DNA from: Nocardia kruczakiae NBRC 101016
GTDB taxonomy: Bacteria > Actinomycetota > Actinomycetes > Mycobacteriales > Mycobacteriaceae
Direction of reading: 5' to 3'
NCBI RefSeq assembly: GCF_001612965.1
Contig: NZ_BDBL01000005.1
Coordinates: forward strand, 124,001-188,000
DNA length: 64,000 nt
Below are positions 1 to 8,975 of this stretch, one piece after another. Position 1 is the stretch's first letter. The number at the start of each line of letters is the position of its first letter. The notes beneath the pieces were generated by a model. The model saw only the letters and a program-made list of their open reading frames with translations, searched no databases and had not been told where the DNA came from. A program made the translations under genes and the position numbers.

Positions 1-171
1 GGTGAAGGTGGGCACCGTGCAATCGCCCAGTAGCAGCGGAAATTCGGCGACCGGTGATTCGGCAGATATCGGGCCGCGACCCGCGACGGTGACATCGTCA
101 CCGTGCTCGCGCAGGTGCAGTGCGGCATGCACGCCGATCATGCCGGTGCCGCCGACGATCAGGATCTTCAT
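1..171 (-). CDS. NAD-dependent epimerase/dehydratase-like protein (N-terminal part)
   Basis: Only the first 57 codons are in the window; the gene runs off the left edge. The ATG at 171 opens with MKILIVGGTGMIG, the glycine-rich Rossmann fingerprint (GGTGMIG) of extended SDR/epimerase-type proteins, followed by a helix and a second strand ending DVTVAGRG. This indicates an NAD(P)-binding enzyme that begins directly with the nucleotide-binding fold. The substrate cannot be inferred from this fragment. It is co-oriented with the thioesterase upstream at 221-895, about 50 bp away, so the two may be co-transcribed. Confidence 0.75.
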   Translation of the reverse strand, partial: MKILIVGGTGMIGVHAALHLREHGDDVTVAGRGPISAESPVAEFPLLLGDCTVPTFT

Positions 172-220
172 GGACAGCCATTTCTCGCTCGGGGACGGGG
201 ACGATCGCTTCGGTCACTCG

Positions 221-895
221 TCAGCGTGGCCGGGGAACGCGCTTGTCGATGAACAAACCCTCCACCGAGACGCAGAGCGTGCCGTCGGCGGTGTGGATCG
301 CGCCGACCGAATTGATCTTGCGGCCGTCCTCCGACACCATCCGGCCGCTGACCGTGAGCGGCTCGAACAGAGGAGTCGGACGGTGATAGCGCACATTCAG
401 TTGCGCCGTCGCGCCGCTGCGTCCCGACCAGGCGTTCGCCACCCCGAGCGTGTGGTCGAGCAGCAGCGCCGCCACTCCCCCGTGCACATGTCCCGGCGGT
501 CCCTGATACGGAAGCGTCAGGGTCACGACACCGTCCACCGATCCGTCCGCACGGCCGGTGAGCGTGAGAGGCGGTGCGATCGCATTTTCCGGACCGGTGA
601 CCGGGTCGTGGCGGGTCACACCCTCACCGCGCCACATGTCGATCAGCCGTTCCGCGACCACCGGTGCATGCTGTTCGAGGTGGTCGGCGATGCTGTCGAG
701 TTCCTCGGCGACCCGGTCGAGATTCGCATTCGCCCGATCGGTGCGCAGCAGCGCGTCGATCACCCGCCGCGCCGCGGCTGTCGCGCGATCGACGGGGACA
801 TCCTGCTGCTCCGACGTCAGGACGATGTCGGCAGGCGAATGGCCCACTGTAGGAACGCTTTCCGGCTCCGGCTCGGCCGACGTCATCGAATCCAT
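221..895 (-). CDS. PaaI-type hotdog thioesterase
   Basis: Predicted acyl-CoA thioesterase of 224 residues. The C-terminal half carries the hotdog signature GHVHGGVAALLLDHTLG, with the HGG loop expected at the active site, then LNVRYHRPTPL typical of the PaaI/4HBT superfamily. The first ~100 residues are a helical extension seen in actinobacterial members. The ATG at 895 is chosen because AGAGGAGAA lies just upstream; a second in-frame ATG at 886 is possible. The longer open frame upstream of 895 has no thioesterase-like sequence. The acyl substrate is unknown. Confidence 0.85.
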   Translation of the reverse strand: MDSMTSAEPEPESVPTVGHSPADIVLTSEQQDVPVDRATAAARRVIDALLRTDRANANLDRVAEELDSIADHLEQHAPVVAERLIDMWRGEGVTRHDPVTGPENAIAPPLTLTGRADGSVDGVVTLTLPYQGPPGHVHGGVAALLLDHTLGVANAWSGRSGATAQLNVRYHRPTPLFEPLTVSGRMVSEDGRKINSVGAIHTADGTLCVSVEGLFIDKRVPRPR

Positions 896-1034
896 CGTGG
901 TTCTCCTCTGCCGTTCGCGGGTGTCGCGATACGTCGTTCGCACGTTAGCGGTGTCGACCGGCCCCGTGACCGGCGAGGTCCCACCCACCGGAAAACCCTG
1001 TTCCCGAGCCGGGTTCGGCGGCGAGGATGGGGAG

Positions 1035-1481
1035 GTGGAATCGGACCGACTTGCCATCACCACACTCACGGCACGATATGCGCGCGCCGTCGACCGCCGG
1101 GACGGTGCGGCGCTCACCGCGCTGTTCACGCCCGACGCGGTTCTCGTGTTACCGCCCGTACTGAACGCGATGGAGACGACTGTCGAGCTGGCGGGCAGGC
1201 AGGGCGTGGTCTCGTCGGTGATGGACGCGGTATCCCGGTTCGTGCTCACCCGCCACGTCGTGGAACAGCATGTGCTCGAGCCGGTTTCGCCCGATCTCGT
1301 GCGCGGTGAGGTCTACTGCACGGCACACCACATCTCACGACGTGACAACGGCTATCGCGACCGGCGGGTCGCCATCCGCTACCAGGACGCCTTCGCCCGC
1401 ACCGGGGAGAACTGGCTGTTCTCGCGGCGGGAACTGGTGGTCGACTTCATCGAGGATGTCGCGGTTCGCGTGCCGGCTTAA
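1035..1481 (+). CDS. SnoaL-like / NTF2-fold protein
   Basis: A 148-residue protein starting at GTG 1035, with GGATGGGGAG upstream. The sequence ITTLTARYARAVDRRDGAAL followed by LFTPDAVLVLPP is the usual opening of SnoaL_4/NTF2-like proteins (small alpha+beta cone used by dehydratases, isomerases and ring-hydroxylating beta subunits). The family is catalytically diverse, so no reaction is assigned. It converges on hrpB, with the two stop regions overlapping by four bases (1478-1481). Confidence 0.8.
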   Translation: MESDRLAITTLTARYARAVDRRDGAALTALFTPDAVLVLPPVLNAMETTVELAGRQGVVSSVMDAVSRFVLTRHVVEQHVLEPVSPDLVRGEVYCTAHHISRRDNGYRDRRVAIRYQDAFARTGENWLFSRRELVVDFIEDVAVRVPA

Positions 1482-3919
1482 CCGCGGCCCGCGTTGCGAG
1501 CGGTCCCGCGGTGGGCGGGCACGGTGGTGGGGTCTTCCGGCCAGGCGTGTTTGGGATAGCGCCCGCGTAAATCCGCGCGGACGCGAGGCCAGCCGGTGCG
1601 CCAGAACGAGGCGAGATCCGCGGTCACCGCGACCGGGCGCTGAGCGGGTGAGAGCAGATGCAGCACGAGCGGGACGCGACCGTCGGCCAGGCGCGGCGCG
1701 TCGGTCCAGCCGAGGATCTCCTGCACCTTGATCGCCAGCACCGGCGGATCGGCGGAATAGTCGATGCGGGGGCGGCTGCCGGACGGGACCGGCACACGTT
1801 CCGGTGCCAGTTCGTCCATGCGCGCCGCATCCGGCCAGGGCAGCAGGCGACGCAAGGCTTGCGCGGTGTCGATGCGTTCGAGATCGGTGCGGCGGCGCGC
1901 GACGGCGAGTTCGGGGCCGAGCCAGGTGTCGGCGGCGGCGAGCAGTGCCTCGTCGTCGACCGCCGGCCACGGACCGCCGAGGGTGCGGTGCAGGAAGTCG
2001 AGGCGCTGACGCAGGGCGGTCGCCTCGGCGGGCCAGGCCAGCAAGCCGAGTCCGGACGAGGTCAGCCCCCGGCGCACGGCGGCGGCGAGCAAGCTCGGAT
2101 CCGGGTCGCGAAGAGCCTTCTCCGACAAGGTGATCGCACCCAGCCGTTCGATGCGCCGCGCCACCACATCGCCGTCGACCCACTCGACCTCGTCGACGGT
2201 CGTCAGAAGTTCCGAGGCGGCGCGGCGGGCGAGGGGTTCGTCCGCGACCGCCGCCAGCCGGATGTAGCCCTCGGAGCGACCGGGGTCGCGGGTGGCGACG
2301 CCGACCGCCAGCCATTCCGGATCGCCGGTCCCGGAGCCCGGCGGCAGCGTGACCGCGGTGCCGCCGGCCATGAGATAGCTCGCCGAGCCCGGGGCGCGCC
2401 GTCGCGCGAGCCGTTCCGGATATGCCAGCGCCACCACGTAAGCGGGATCGTCGGTGCCCTCCGGCCCGTCGATCGTTCGGGCCAGCCGCTCGGCCTCGCG
2501 TCGCCAGCGCGCCGGCTGCTCGCGGCGGAGCCGACGCAGGCCGGTCGTGAGGTCGACACCCGAGATCAGGGTGTCGTCGTCGAGGACGGTGACGACTTCT
2601 GCCGCCGTTCGTGCTCCCACCTCGACCGCTCCGTCGAGCAACGCGCGTGCCAGTCGCGGGTGCAGCCCGATGCGGGCCATGCGCCGCCCGCGCTCGGTCA
2701 CCGCGCCGTCGGTGTCCACGGCTCCCAACGCGTGCAACACATTCCGGCCCGCGGTCAGCCCACCGGCCGGCGGCGGATCCCACCAACTGAGCCCCTGCCC
2801 GTCCGCCGTGCCCCAGCAGGCCAGTTCCAAGGCCAGCCGGGTCAGATCCGCGGTGCGGATCTCCGGCTCGGGATAGGCGGGCAGGGTGGCGTGCTCATGT
2901 TCCGGCCAGCATCGCCACACCCGGCCCGGTGCCTCGCGCCCGGCCCGCCCGGCCCGTTGATCGGCGACGGCCGCCGAGACACGGACCGTGGCCAACCCGG
3001 ACAGCCCACGCGCCCGATCGATGCGTGGCACTCGTGCCAGGCCCGAATCGACCACGGCACGCACGCCGGGCACCGTGAGGCTCGACTCCGCGACCGCCGT
3101 GGCGAGCACCACGCGCCGCCGCGGTCCGGGACGCAACGCCGTGTCCTGGTTCGCCGCGCTGAGTCTGCCGTGCAGCGCGACGATATCCACGTCGTCCTGG
3201 TCGTTCAGAAGTGCTGTGACTCTTCGAATTTCGGCCGCACCTGGCAGGAAGACCAGGATGTCGCCCGCGGTTTCGGCCAGCGCGGTTCGGGTGGCGCGTG
3301 CGACCTGCGCGTCGATTCGCTCCCGGGGCAAGGGCGGGACGTAGGTCGTGTCCACGGGAAAGGTCTGCGCTTCGACCCGCACCACCGGCGCCGCGTCGTC
3401 GGTACTCAGCAGGGCCGAAAGCCGTTCGGCGGCAACGGTGGCCGAGGTGGCGAGGACCCGCAGGTCGGGCCGTAATCCGGCCCGGGCGTCCAGCAACAGC
3501 GCCAACAGCAGATCGGCGTCGAGATGGCGCTCGTGACATTCGTCGAGCACGACCACGTCGACCCCCGCCAACTCCGGATCGTCCTGCAGGCGGCGCACCA
3601 GCAAGCCGGAGGTCACGACCTCGATGCGGGTCCGTCGTCCGACTCGTCGATCCCCGCGGACCGAGTAGCCCACGGTTTCGCCCACCTGCTCGCCGAGCAG
3701 CGCGGCCATCCGCGCGGCCGCGGCCCGGGCTGCCAGCCGCCGTGGCTCGGCTACGAACACCCGACCGGAGTTGTTCTGCGCCAGCGCCAACGGCACCAGC
3801 GTCGTCTTCCCGGTGCCCGGCGGCGCGACCAGGACCGCGGTCTGCCGGTCGGCCAACGTCGCGACGAGATGGTCGAGGACGGCCCGGACCGGCAGATCGG
3901 GAAGTTCGAGCCCGGTCAC
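1478..3919 (-). CDS. hrpB: ATP-dependent helicase HrpB
   Basis: 813-residue DExH-box helicase, close to the normal HrpB length. Walker A PPGTGKTT is at residues 33-40, the DECH box at about 126-129, SAT at about 159-161, and motif VI QRAGRAGR follows in the second RecA domain. The long C-terminal part is the HrpB-specific region. The start is GTG at 3919 inside a GTGA overlap with the stop of the upstream acyl-CoA ligase, so its translation is probably coupled to that gene. HrpB is a presumed RNA helicase; its cellular role in actinobacteria is not established. Confidence 0.93.
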   Translation of the reverse strand: MTGLELPDLPVRAVLDHLVATLADRQTAVLVAPPGTGKTTLVPLALAQNNSGRVFVAEPRRLAARAAAARMAALLGEQVGETVGYSVRGDRRVGRRTRIEVVTSGLLVRRLQDDPELAGVDVVVLDECHERHLDADLLLALLLDARAGLRPDLRVLATSATVAAERLSALLSTDDAAPVVRVEAQTFPVDTTYVPPLPRERIDAQVARATRTALAETAGDILVFLPGAAEIRRVTALLNDQDDVDIVALHGRLSAANQDTALRPGPRRRVVLATAVAESSLTVPGVRAVVDSGLARVPRIDRARGLSGLATVRVSAAVADQRAGRAGREAPGRVWRCWPEHEHATLPAYPEPEIRTADLTRLALELACWGTADGQGLSWWDPPPAGGLTAGRNVLHALGAVDTDGAVTERGRRMARIGLHPRLARALLDGAVEVGARTAAEVVTVLDDDTLISGVDLTTGLRRLRREQPARWRREAERLARTIDGPEGTDDPAYVVALAYPERLARRRAPGSASYLMAGGTAVTLPPGSGTGDPEWLAVGVATRDPGRSEGYIRLAAVADEPLARRAASELLTTVDEVEWVDGDVVARRIERLGAITLSEKALRDPDPSLLAAAVRRGLTSSGLGLLAWPAEATALRQRLDFLHRTLGGPWPAVDDEALLAAADTWLGPELAVARRRTDLERIDTAQALRRLLPWPDAARMDELAPERVPVPSGSRPRIDYSADPPVLAIKVQEILGWTDAPRLADGRVPLVLHLLSPAQRPVAVTADLASFWRTGWPRVRADLRGRYPKHAWPEDPTTVPAHRGTARNAGRG

Positions 3920-5541
3920 CGCAGCCCCAGCGTGCGCATCGCGGCGTCTCGCGCGGCCCCGCGGTCGGTCTTGCCGCCCGGGCCGAGCCGGAGCCGATCC
4001 ACCACCACGACATATTCGGGCGTGTATTCCTTGGTGACTCCGCGAGATTCGAGCCGCCTGGACAGGCCCGCCGCGTCCAGGGTCGCGCCGTCGGCGAGAA
4101 CGACCACGGCACAGACGCGTTCGCCGTAGACGTCGTCGGGAACACCGACGACGGCGACGTCGGTGACCGACTCGTGCTCGCGCACGAGTTCCTCGATTTC
4201 GGTGATCGATACGTTCTTGCCGCCCCGGATGACGAAATCCGAGGTCCGTCCGACCACCCGCACCCGGTCGGTCTCGTCGATCTCCACGATGTCACCGAGC
4301 AATGTCCACCCGTCGGGCGTGTACAGCTCGGCGTCGGCTGCCGGATCGTCCCAGTAGCCGGCCGAGACCAGCGGCCCGCGCACCGCGGGCCGGCCGCGAC
4401 GGACCGCACCGTCCACGTCGGCGCCCGCATCGTCGAGCACGCGGACGTTCATCGTCGGCAGTGTGCGGCCGCAGGTGCGCAGCCTGGTGTCGGTGTCGTC
4501 GTCGAGGGTGGTCCGGCTGACCGCGCCGCTCTCGTTGGAGCCGTAGAACTGCAGGACCTTGGCGCCGGTTCGTTCCTCGAACGCGCGGGCATCGCGATAC
4601 GGCACGGGCTCTCCGCCGGTGTACAGCACCCGCAGGCTGGACATGTCACGGCGTTCGAGCGCCCCGGAACGCAACAGCATCTTGAATTGCGTACTGACAC
4701 AGCACAGTACGGTGACGCGCTCGCGCTCGATGAGCATCGCGGTCTCCTCGGCGTCGAAGCGGGCGGTGACGACGACGGGGATTCCCAGCAGCGCGGGCAG
4801 GAAATGCGCCGACCACAGGCCGAATCCGTACGGCGCCGGAACCACCGAGCAGATGACGTCCCGGGGACCGATCCGGGCGCCCAGCATCGCCTCACGCGCG
4901 AAGGCCGTCCATCGTCGTTCGGTGTGCGCGACGATCTTCGGTGTCCCGGTCGTTCCCGAGGTCGAGTTGAGAACGGATACCTGCGACGGCGTGAAAGACG
5001 CGGCGGCAGAGGGGTTCTCGTGCGTCTGCTGCACGCCGATGGTGTGGTGGGCGAGGGCGCCCGACTGCTCGTCGACCACCAGGACGTCGCCCGGCATCAC
5101 ACCCTCGGCCTCCAGTTCCCGGACCAGCGTCTGCCAGGTTCTGCCGCGAATCTCGGGCACGGTGATCAGTGTCGACGAACCGGTCCGGCGCATCACGTGC
5201 GCGATCTCGCGCACGCCCGATCGCACTCCGACAGCCGCGGCGATACGGCCCGCGCGCGAGCATCCGCACAGCGCCGCGTGAACCGCGGCGGTATCCGGCA
5301 ACAGCAGCGCGACCCGCGAACGTGGACCGCCGGGAGTGGTCCGTACCTCGTCGCGGATCGTGTCCGCCAACCGGTCGTATTCGCTCCAACTGGTCGATCC
5401 GCCCACGGTGACGAAAGCCGCGTGCTGCGGGATGTGCCGCGCCCAGATACGAACGATGTCGCCGATCGGGTGATCCGCGTAGGACTCCGGAGCGGTCGCG
5501 AAGCTCCCCGGGACGATCGAATCCGCCGCGCGGTTCCCCAT
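3916..5541 (-). CDS. AMP-forming acyl-CoA ligase
   Basis: 541-residue member of the ANL adenylating superfamily. The phosphate-binding motif STSGTTGTPK, the A5 motif QFYGSNESG, the A7/A8 region GDIVEI ... GRTSDFVIRGGKNVS and the C-terminal catalytic lysine motif GGKTDRG are all present, so it should activate a carboxylic acid as acyl-AMP and transfer it to CoA. It resembles cyclohexanecarboxylate/fatty-acid-type ligases, but the substrate is not readable. The ATG at 5541 has GAGG five bases upstream; a GTG at 5556 is an alternative. It overlaps hrpB by four bases. Confidence 0.88.
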   Translation of the reverse strand: MGNRAADSIVPGSFATAPESYADHPIGDIVRIWARHIPQHAAFVTVGGSTSWSEYDRLADTIRDEVRTTPGGPRSRVALLLPDTAAVHAALCGCSRAGRIAAAVGVRSGVREIAHVMRRTGSSTLITVPEIRGRTWQTLVRELEAEGVMPGDVLVVDEQSGALAHHTIGVQQTHENPSAAASFTPSQVSVLNSTSGTTGTPKIVAHTERRWTAFAREAMLGARIGPRDVICSVVPAPYGFGLWSAHFLPALLGIPVVVTARFDAEETAMLIERERVTVLCCVSTQFKMLLRSGALERRDMSSLRVLYTGGEPVPYRDARAFEERTGAKVLQFYGSNESGAVSRTTLDDDTDTRLRTCGRTLPTMNVRVLDDAGADVDGAVRRGRPAVRGPLVSAGYWDDPAADAELYTPDGWTLLGDIVEIDETDRVRVVGRTSDFVIRGGKNVSITEIEELVREHESVTDVAVVGVPDDVYGERVCAVVVLADGATLDAAGLSRRLESRGVTKEYTPEYVVVVDRLRLGPGGKTDRGAARDAAMRTLGLR

Positions 5542-5618
5542 GACCACCTCACTCACCTACCGCCACCGATGGCGCGTCCCCAACCGTAACCACCGCGCCG
5601 CGGCGCGCCGTGCGGCGG

Positions 5619-6545
5619 TCAGAAGATCGCGACCGGGGCGACCGGACTCCCGGTGGCGCCGACGAACGGCTCGGGCATCGCGGACAGCAGGAATTCGTAG
5701 CGGCTTTCCTCGGCGCACACCCGCGACAGGTCCTCGAGGTTCCAGTTCTGTCCCTGCAACATGCCCATTTCGACCAGGTGCAGGGCATGTACCGCCAGCC
5801 ACGGCCCGTCTGCCTCGGGCGGGCAGATCTCGAAGGTGAGGGTGTCGGCGGCGACGGCGGCGACGTCGCGGGCGTGGAACCATTCCGGGCAGCGCACCGA
5901 CAACCCCGGCGACGGTGTCGCGTAGCCCTCGCGGTCACCGGCGAGGTAGAGCCGCATCTGTCCCGTGCGCACGAGCACCACATCTCCGGGCCGTACCTGC
6001 ACCTGCGCCAGCGCGGCGGCGGCGTCGAGATCCTCCGGTGAGACGGCGTGATCGGCGGCCAGTCGATCGACTCCACGGGCGTGCGCGACGTCGAGCAGCA
6101 CGCCGCGCGACACCAGGTGCGGCACCTTCTCGATACCGCTGAACCGCGCGCCGCGGTGGGCGGTGATCGAGTCGGCGGGACGGCCGTTGTAGAGGCGCCC
6201 GGCGTAGGAGACGTGCCCCAGGCCGTCCCAGTGCGTGCCCGCCTGCAGCCCCATGGTGATCGAATCATCGCTGGTCGCAATCGTGCCGGGGCCGAACATC
6301 TCCCAGTTCAGGGCGACCATGGTGTGCAGCGGATTCACGCGCCCGGGCACGAGCCCGGTCTGCACACCGCGCTGCTGCAGCGGCAGGGCCAGCCCGACAC
6401 GCCGTCCCGTGCGCACGGTCGCCGCGGCGGCCCGCACCACCTCGTCGGTGACGAAGTTCAGGGTGCCGATTTCGTCGTCGGCGCCCCAGCGGCCCCAGTT
6501 GTTCACGCGCGCCGCGATCTCACGAAAGACAGACATGTCCGGCAT
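5619..6545 (-). CDS. cyclase-family (kynurenine formamidase-like) metal hydrolase
   Basis: 308-residue PF04199-type protein. The metal-binding signature appears as GTHWDGLGHVSYAG, with THxD and the following His as expected ligands, and the C-terminal half contains ALHLVEMGM, typical of the fold. Members hydrolyse amide or ester bonds (kynurenine formamidase, isatin hydrolase) but specificity varies. The ATG at 6545 is chosen because residues encoded upstream do not look like the family; an ATG at 6536 is equally possible. It is co-oriented with the acyl-CoA ligase downstream. Confidence 0.8.
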   Translation of the reverse strand: MPDMSVFREIAARVNNWGRWGADDEIGTLNFVTDEVVRAAAATVRTGRRVGLALPLQQRGVQTGLVPGRVNPLHTMVALNWEMFGPGTIATSDDSITMGLQAGTHWDGLGHVSYAGRLYNGRPADSITAHRGARFSGIEKVPHLVSRGVLLDVAHARGVDRLAADHAVSPEDLDAAAALAQVQVRPGDVVLVRTGQMRLYLAGDREGYATPSPGLSVRCPEWFHARDVAAVAADTLTFEICPPEADGPWLAVHALHLVEMGMLQGQNWNLEDLSRVCAEESRYEFLLSAMPEPFVGATGSPVAPVAIF

Positions 6546-6902
6546 GTGCGCACGGTACCGGCGGTTGCGTGGGTTGCCAATCCTCAACTCCCACTGAGCG
6601 AAACGGCGACCCGGGTCGCACCGCGAGGGTGCCGGGCGGACCGGCATTCCGCCTACCGGGAGGTGCCGTCCCGAGGCGACAGGTGCCGGCGCTTCCACCG
6701 GCGCGGCGCGGGGGTCTATGGTGTGAGGCGATGTCTACCGGGACGGCTTCGCGCCACACACGGATGGGTTACCCGGTGCTCTTCTGAGCGCCGTGCGGGC
6801 CGGTACGGGCTCGCGTATCGATCGGGCCCGCCGTGGTGTCGCCCGGGCTCCGCCTTCGTCGTATCGATCACGAAAACTCGACTACGACAGAAGGATTCGA
6901 CA
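6546..6902. other. intergenic region between divergent genes
   Basis: 357 bp between the cyclase-family gene and the dienelactone hydrolase. It must hold both promoters, but no convincing -35/-10 pair stands out. A small hairpin (GGCGGA/TCCGCC) lies near 6635-6655. No supported gene. Confidence 0.4.
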
Positions 6903-7664
6903 ATGACTGCAACGCACGGTATGTCGGTCGACGTACTGACACCCGACGGTGTCGCCGACGCCTACCTCACCTCCCCCGCCGACGGCGCCGCCCATCCCGG
7001 AGTGCTGGTGATCCAGGACGGTTTCGGGCTGCGCCCCAGCCTGCGGGCGCTGGCCGACCGGATCGCCGCCGGCGGCTACACCGTCCTGCTTCCCAACGCC
7101 TACTACCGCCACGGGCGCGCACCGGTGATCGAGTTGCCGGACTTCATCGACCCGGCGCAGCGACCCGAGATCTTCCAGCAGGTCTTCCCCATGATCCGCG
7201 ATCTGACACCGGAGCTCTGGCGCTCCGATGCCGGCGCCTACCTCGACTGGCTCGCGACCTCGCCGAAGGTCACCGCGGGCAAGGCCGGCGTCACCGGCTA
7301 TTGCATGGGTGCCCGCCTGGCCGTGCTGACGGCCGCCATGTTCCCCGATCGGGTCGCGGCGGCCGCCGGATTCCACGGCGGACCGCTCGTCACCGACACC
7401 GCCGACAGCCCGCACCGCAGTGTCGGCAACATCACGGGCGAAGTGTATTTCGCCCACGCCGGCGAGGACGACCACATGACCGCCGAACACATCGGCGCAT
7501 TCGACAAGGCGCTCGCCGACGCCGGGGTTCGCCACCGCACCGAGGTCTACGCGGACGCCTACCACGGGTTCACCCAGGCCGACACATCCGCCTACGACCC
7601 CGAAGCGGCCGAACGGCACTATCGCGAACTCCTGGCCCTGTTCGACCGCACCCTGCGCACGTAG
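6903..7664 (+). CDS. dienelactone hydrolase family protein
   Basis: 253-residue alpha/beta hydrolase. The nucleophile is the cysteine of GYCMGAR (C134), with the acid in GEDD (D189/D190) and the histidine in AYHGF (H221), the Cys-Asp-His triad of dienelactone hydrolases rather than the Ser triad of ordinary esterases. The start at 6903 follows GAAGGA by eight bases. Family members open cyclic lactones in chlorocatechol breakdown, but many genomic copies are general carboxylesterases. No catechol-pathway genes adjoin it, so the substrate is left open. Confidence 0.9.
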   Translation: MTATHGMSVDVLTPDGVADAYLTSPADGAAHPGVLVIQDGFGLRPSLRALADRIAAGGYTVLLPNAYYRHGRAPVIELPDFIDPAQRPEIFQQVFPMIRDLTPELWRSDAGAYLDWLATSPKVTAGKAGVTGYCMGARLAVLTAAMFPDRVAAAAGFHGGPLVTDTADSPHRSVGNITGEVYFAHAGEDDHMTAEHIGAFDKALADAGVRHRTEVYADAYHGFTQADTSAYDPEAAERHYRELLALFDRTLRT

Positions 7665-7780
7665 GTCAGGGCGGCGGGCACGACGCCGGATCGATGGAGT
7701 CGGGCGCGCGGGCTCGGTCAGGCGGCGGCGACGCCGACTACACCGAGCCCGGCTGTCGCCGCCGTCCACGCACCTGGCGG

Positions 7781-8203
7781 CTACTTGGGTGCGACCAGCT
7801 CCAGAGCGATATTGTCCGGATCCCGGAACTCCAGTATGTAACTGACGCCGATGTCCTTGATGTCCTCATGCGCGATCCCACACGCGTCGAGATGCGCTGC
7901 GGCGGCTTCCAATTCGGCGAGCGAGGCAACCGGGAAAGCGAGGTGGTCGAGACCGACGCGATTCTCGTCGAACCGATCGTTGCCCACGGGCCGCAAACCG
8001 AGCATCCCGTGTTCCATCCGGTAGAGCACCCCGCCATAGAGAAAACCGAGGCGCTCCCGCGTCTGCTCATCCGCATCGGCCGGAACCTCCAACGCCACAG
8101 GCCAGCCGAAAACTTTGTCGTAGAAGTCCCGCGAACGGCCGATATCGCACACCGTGAGACGGATGTGCGCAATGGATCCCGTAGCAATCGCCATGTCGTA
8201 CAT
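7781..8203 (-). CDS. glyoxalase/bleomycin-resistance (VOC) family protein
   Basis: 140-residue vicinal-oxygen-chelate protein. HIRLTVCDIGRSRDFYDKVFGWPV begins the first beta-alpha-beta-beta-beta module, GLDHLAFPV the second, and FRDPDNIALELVAP the closing metal-ligand strand, with the conserved final Glu. The fold supports a metal-dependent dioxygenase, lyase or antibiotic-binding role; specificity is not evident. Starts at 8203 (used here) or 8194 are both possible. It lies next to the transposase remnant but is intact. Confidence 0.85.
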   Translation of the reverse strand: MYDMAIATGSIAHIRLTVCDIGRSRDFYDKVFGWPVALEVPADADEQTRERLGFLYGGVLYRMEHGMLGLRPVGNDRFDENRVGLDHLAFPVASLAELEAAAAHLDACGIAHEDIKDIGVSYILEFRDPDNIALELVAPK

Positions 8204-8463
8204 GCTTGCACGCCGTCCCCCTACCCGCAGGTTCCCAGCAAACGCCCGGCCTGCAAGGTCTTGGCCCCGTGGTCCAACACCTCGACGACACGGATCGACA
8301 ACCGGCGCCCTACCCCTAATCCGGGGGCAGATGGCCCCGCTCGCGGCAGATCCTCGCCAAGGTGATCTCGGACCGGCACCCATGCCCGGCATGCAACCGG
8401 AGGTTGAACAGTAGTGGGTGGTTGCTGAGCGTCGTTGTGGCGCTGGTGGTTTCATGAGCGGCT

Positions 8464-8975
8464 GTGCGTGATGAGGGTGTGGTGGCGGGGTACGGCCAGT
8501 TCGGGGTGCTGACGCGGGCCGAGCTGGAGCGGTTCTTCCATCTCGACGAGCAGGACCGGGAGCTGATTGCCGAGCGGCGCCGCGACAGCAATCGATCGGG
8601 GTTCGCCGTCCAGCTGGTGACGGTCCGCTACCTGGGGATGTTCCTGCCGGAACCGCTGGAGGTGCCAGCGAATGTGGTGGACTATCTGGCCGAGCAGCTG
8701 AGCATCGACGATCCGGCGTGCGTGAAGGCGTACCTGGACCGCAAGCAGACCCGGTATGACCATCAGGACGAGATCATCCGCCGGTACGGGCTGATCGAGT
8801 TCGCCGACATCGAGGGTGAGCTGGTGGCGTGGATCGCCGATCAGGCGTGGACGACCGGCGACGGCCCGAAGGTTCTCACCGCCGGGGCGGTGCGGTGGCT
8901 GCGGGAGAAAGGCGCGCTGCTGCGCGGCGTCACCACGCTGGAGCGGCTGGTCGCTGAGACCAAACAGGCCGCCGA
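8464..8975 (+). pseudogene. tnpA: Tn3-family transposase, N-terminal remnant
   Basis: About 170 codons match the N-terminal DUF4158 region of Tn3-family transposases: YGQFGVLTRAELERFFHLDE, then VTVRYLGMFLPEPLEVP, VVDYLAEQLSIDDP and KAYLDRKQTRYDHQDEI, ending at LRGVTTLERLVAETKQAAD. Full-length TnpA is near 1000 residues; here similarity stops at about 8975, exactly where the oppositely oriented oxidoreductase ends. The frame continues to 9312 only as antisense of that gene. The DDE catalytic domain is absent, so this is an inactive relic of a transposition and deletion. Confidence 0.85.

Noticed and set aside
8324..8361. 38-bp GGGG...AAG segment resembling a Tn3 terminal inverted repeat
   Set aside because: It lies on the N-terminal side of tnpA, where Tn3-family elements usually have the res/tnpR region, no partner repeat was found, and it overlaps coding-like sequence.
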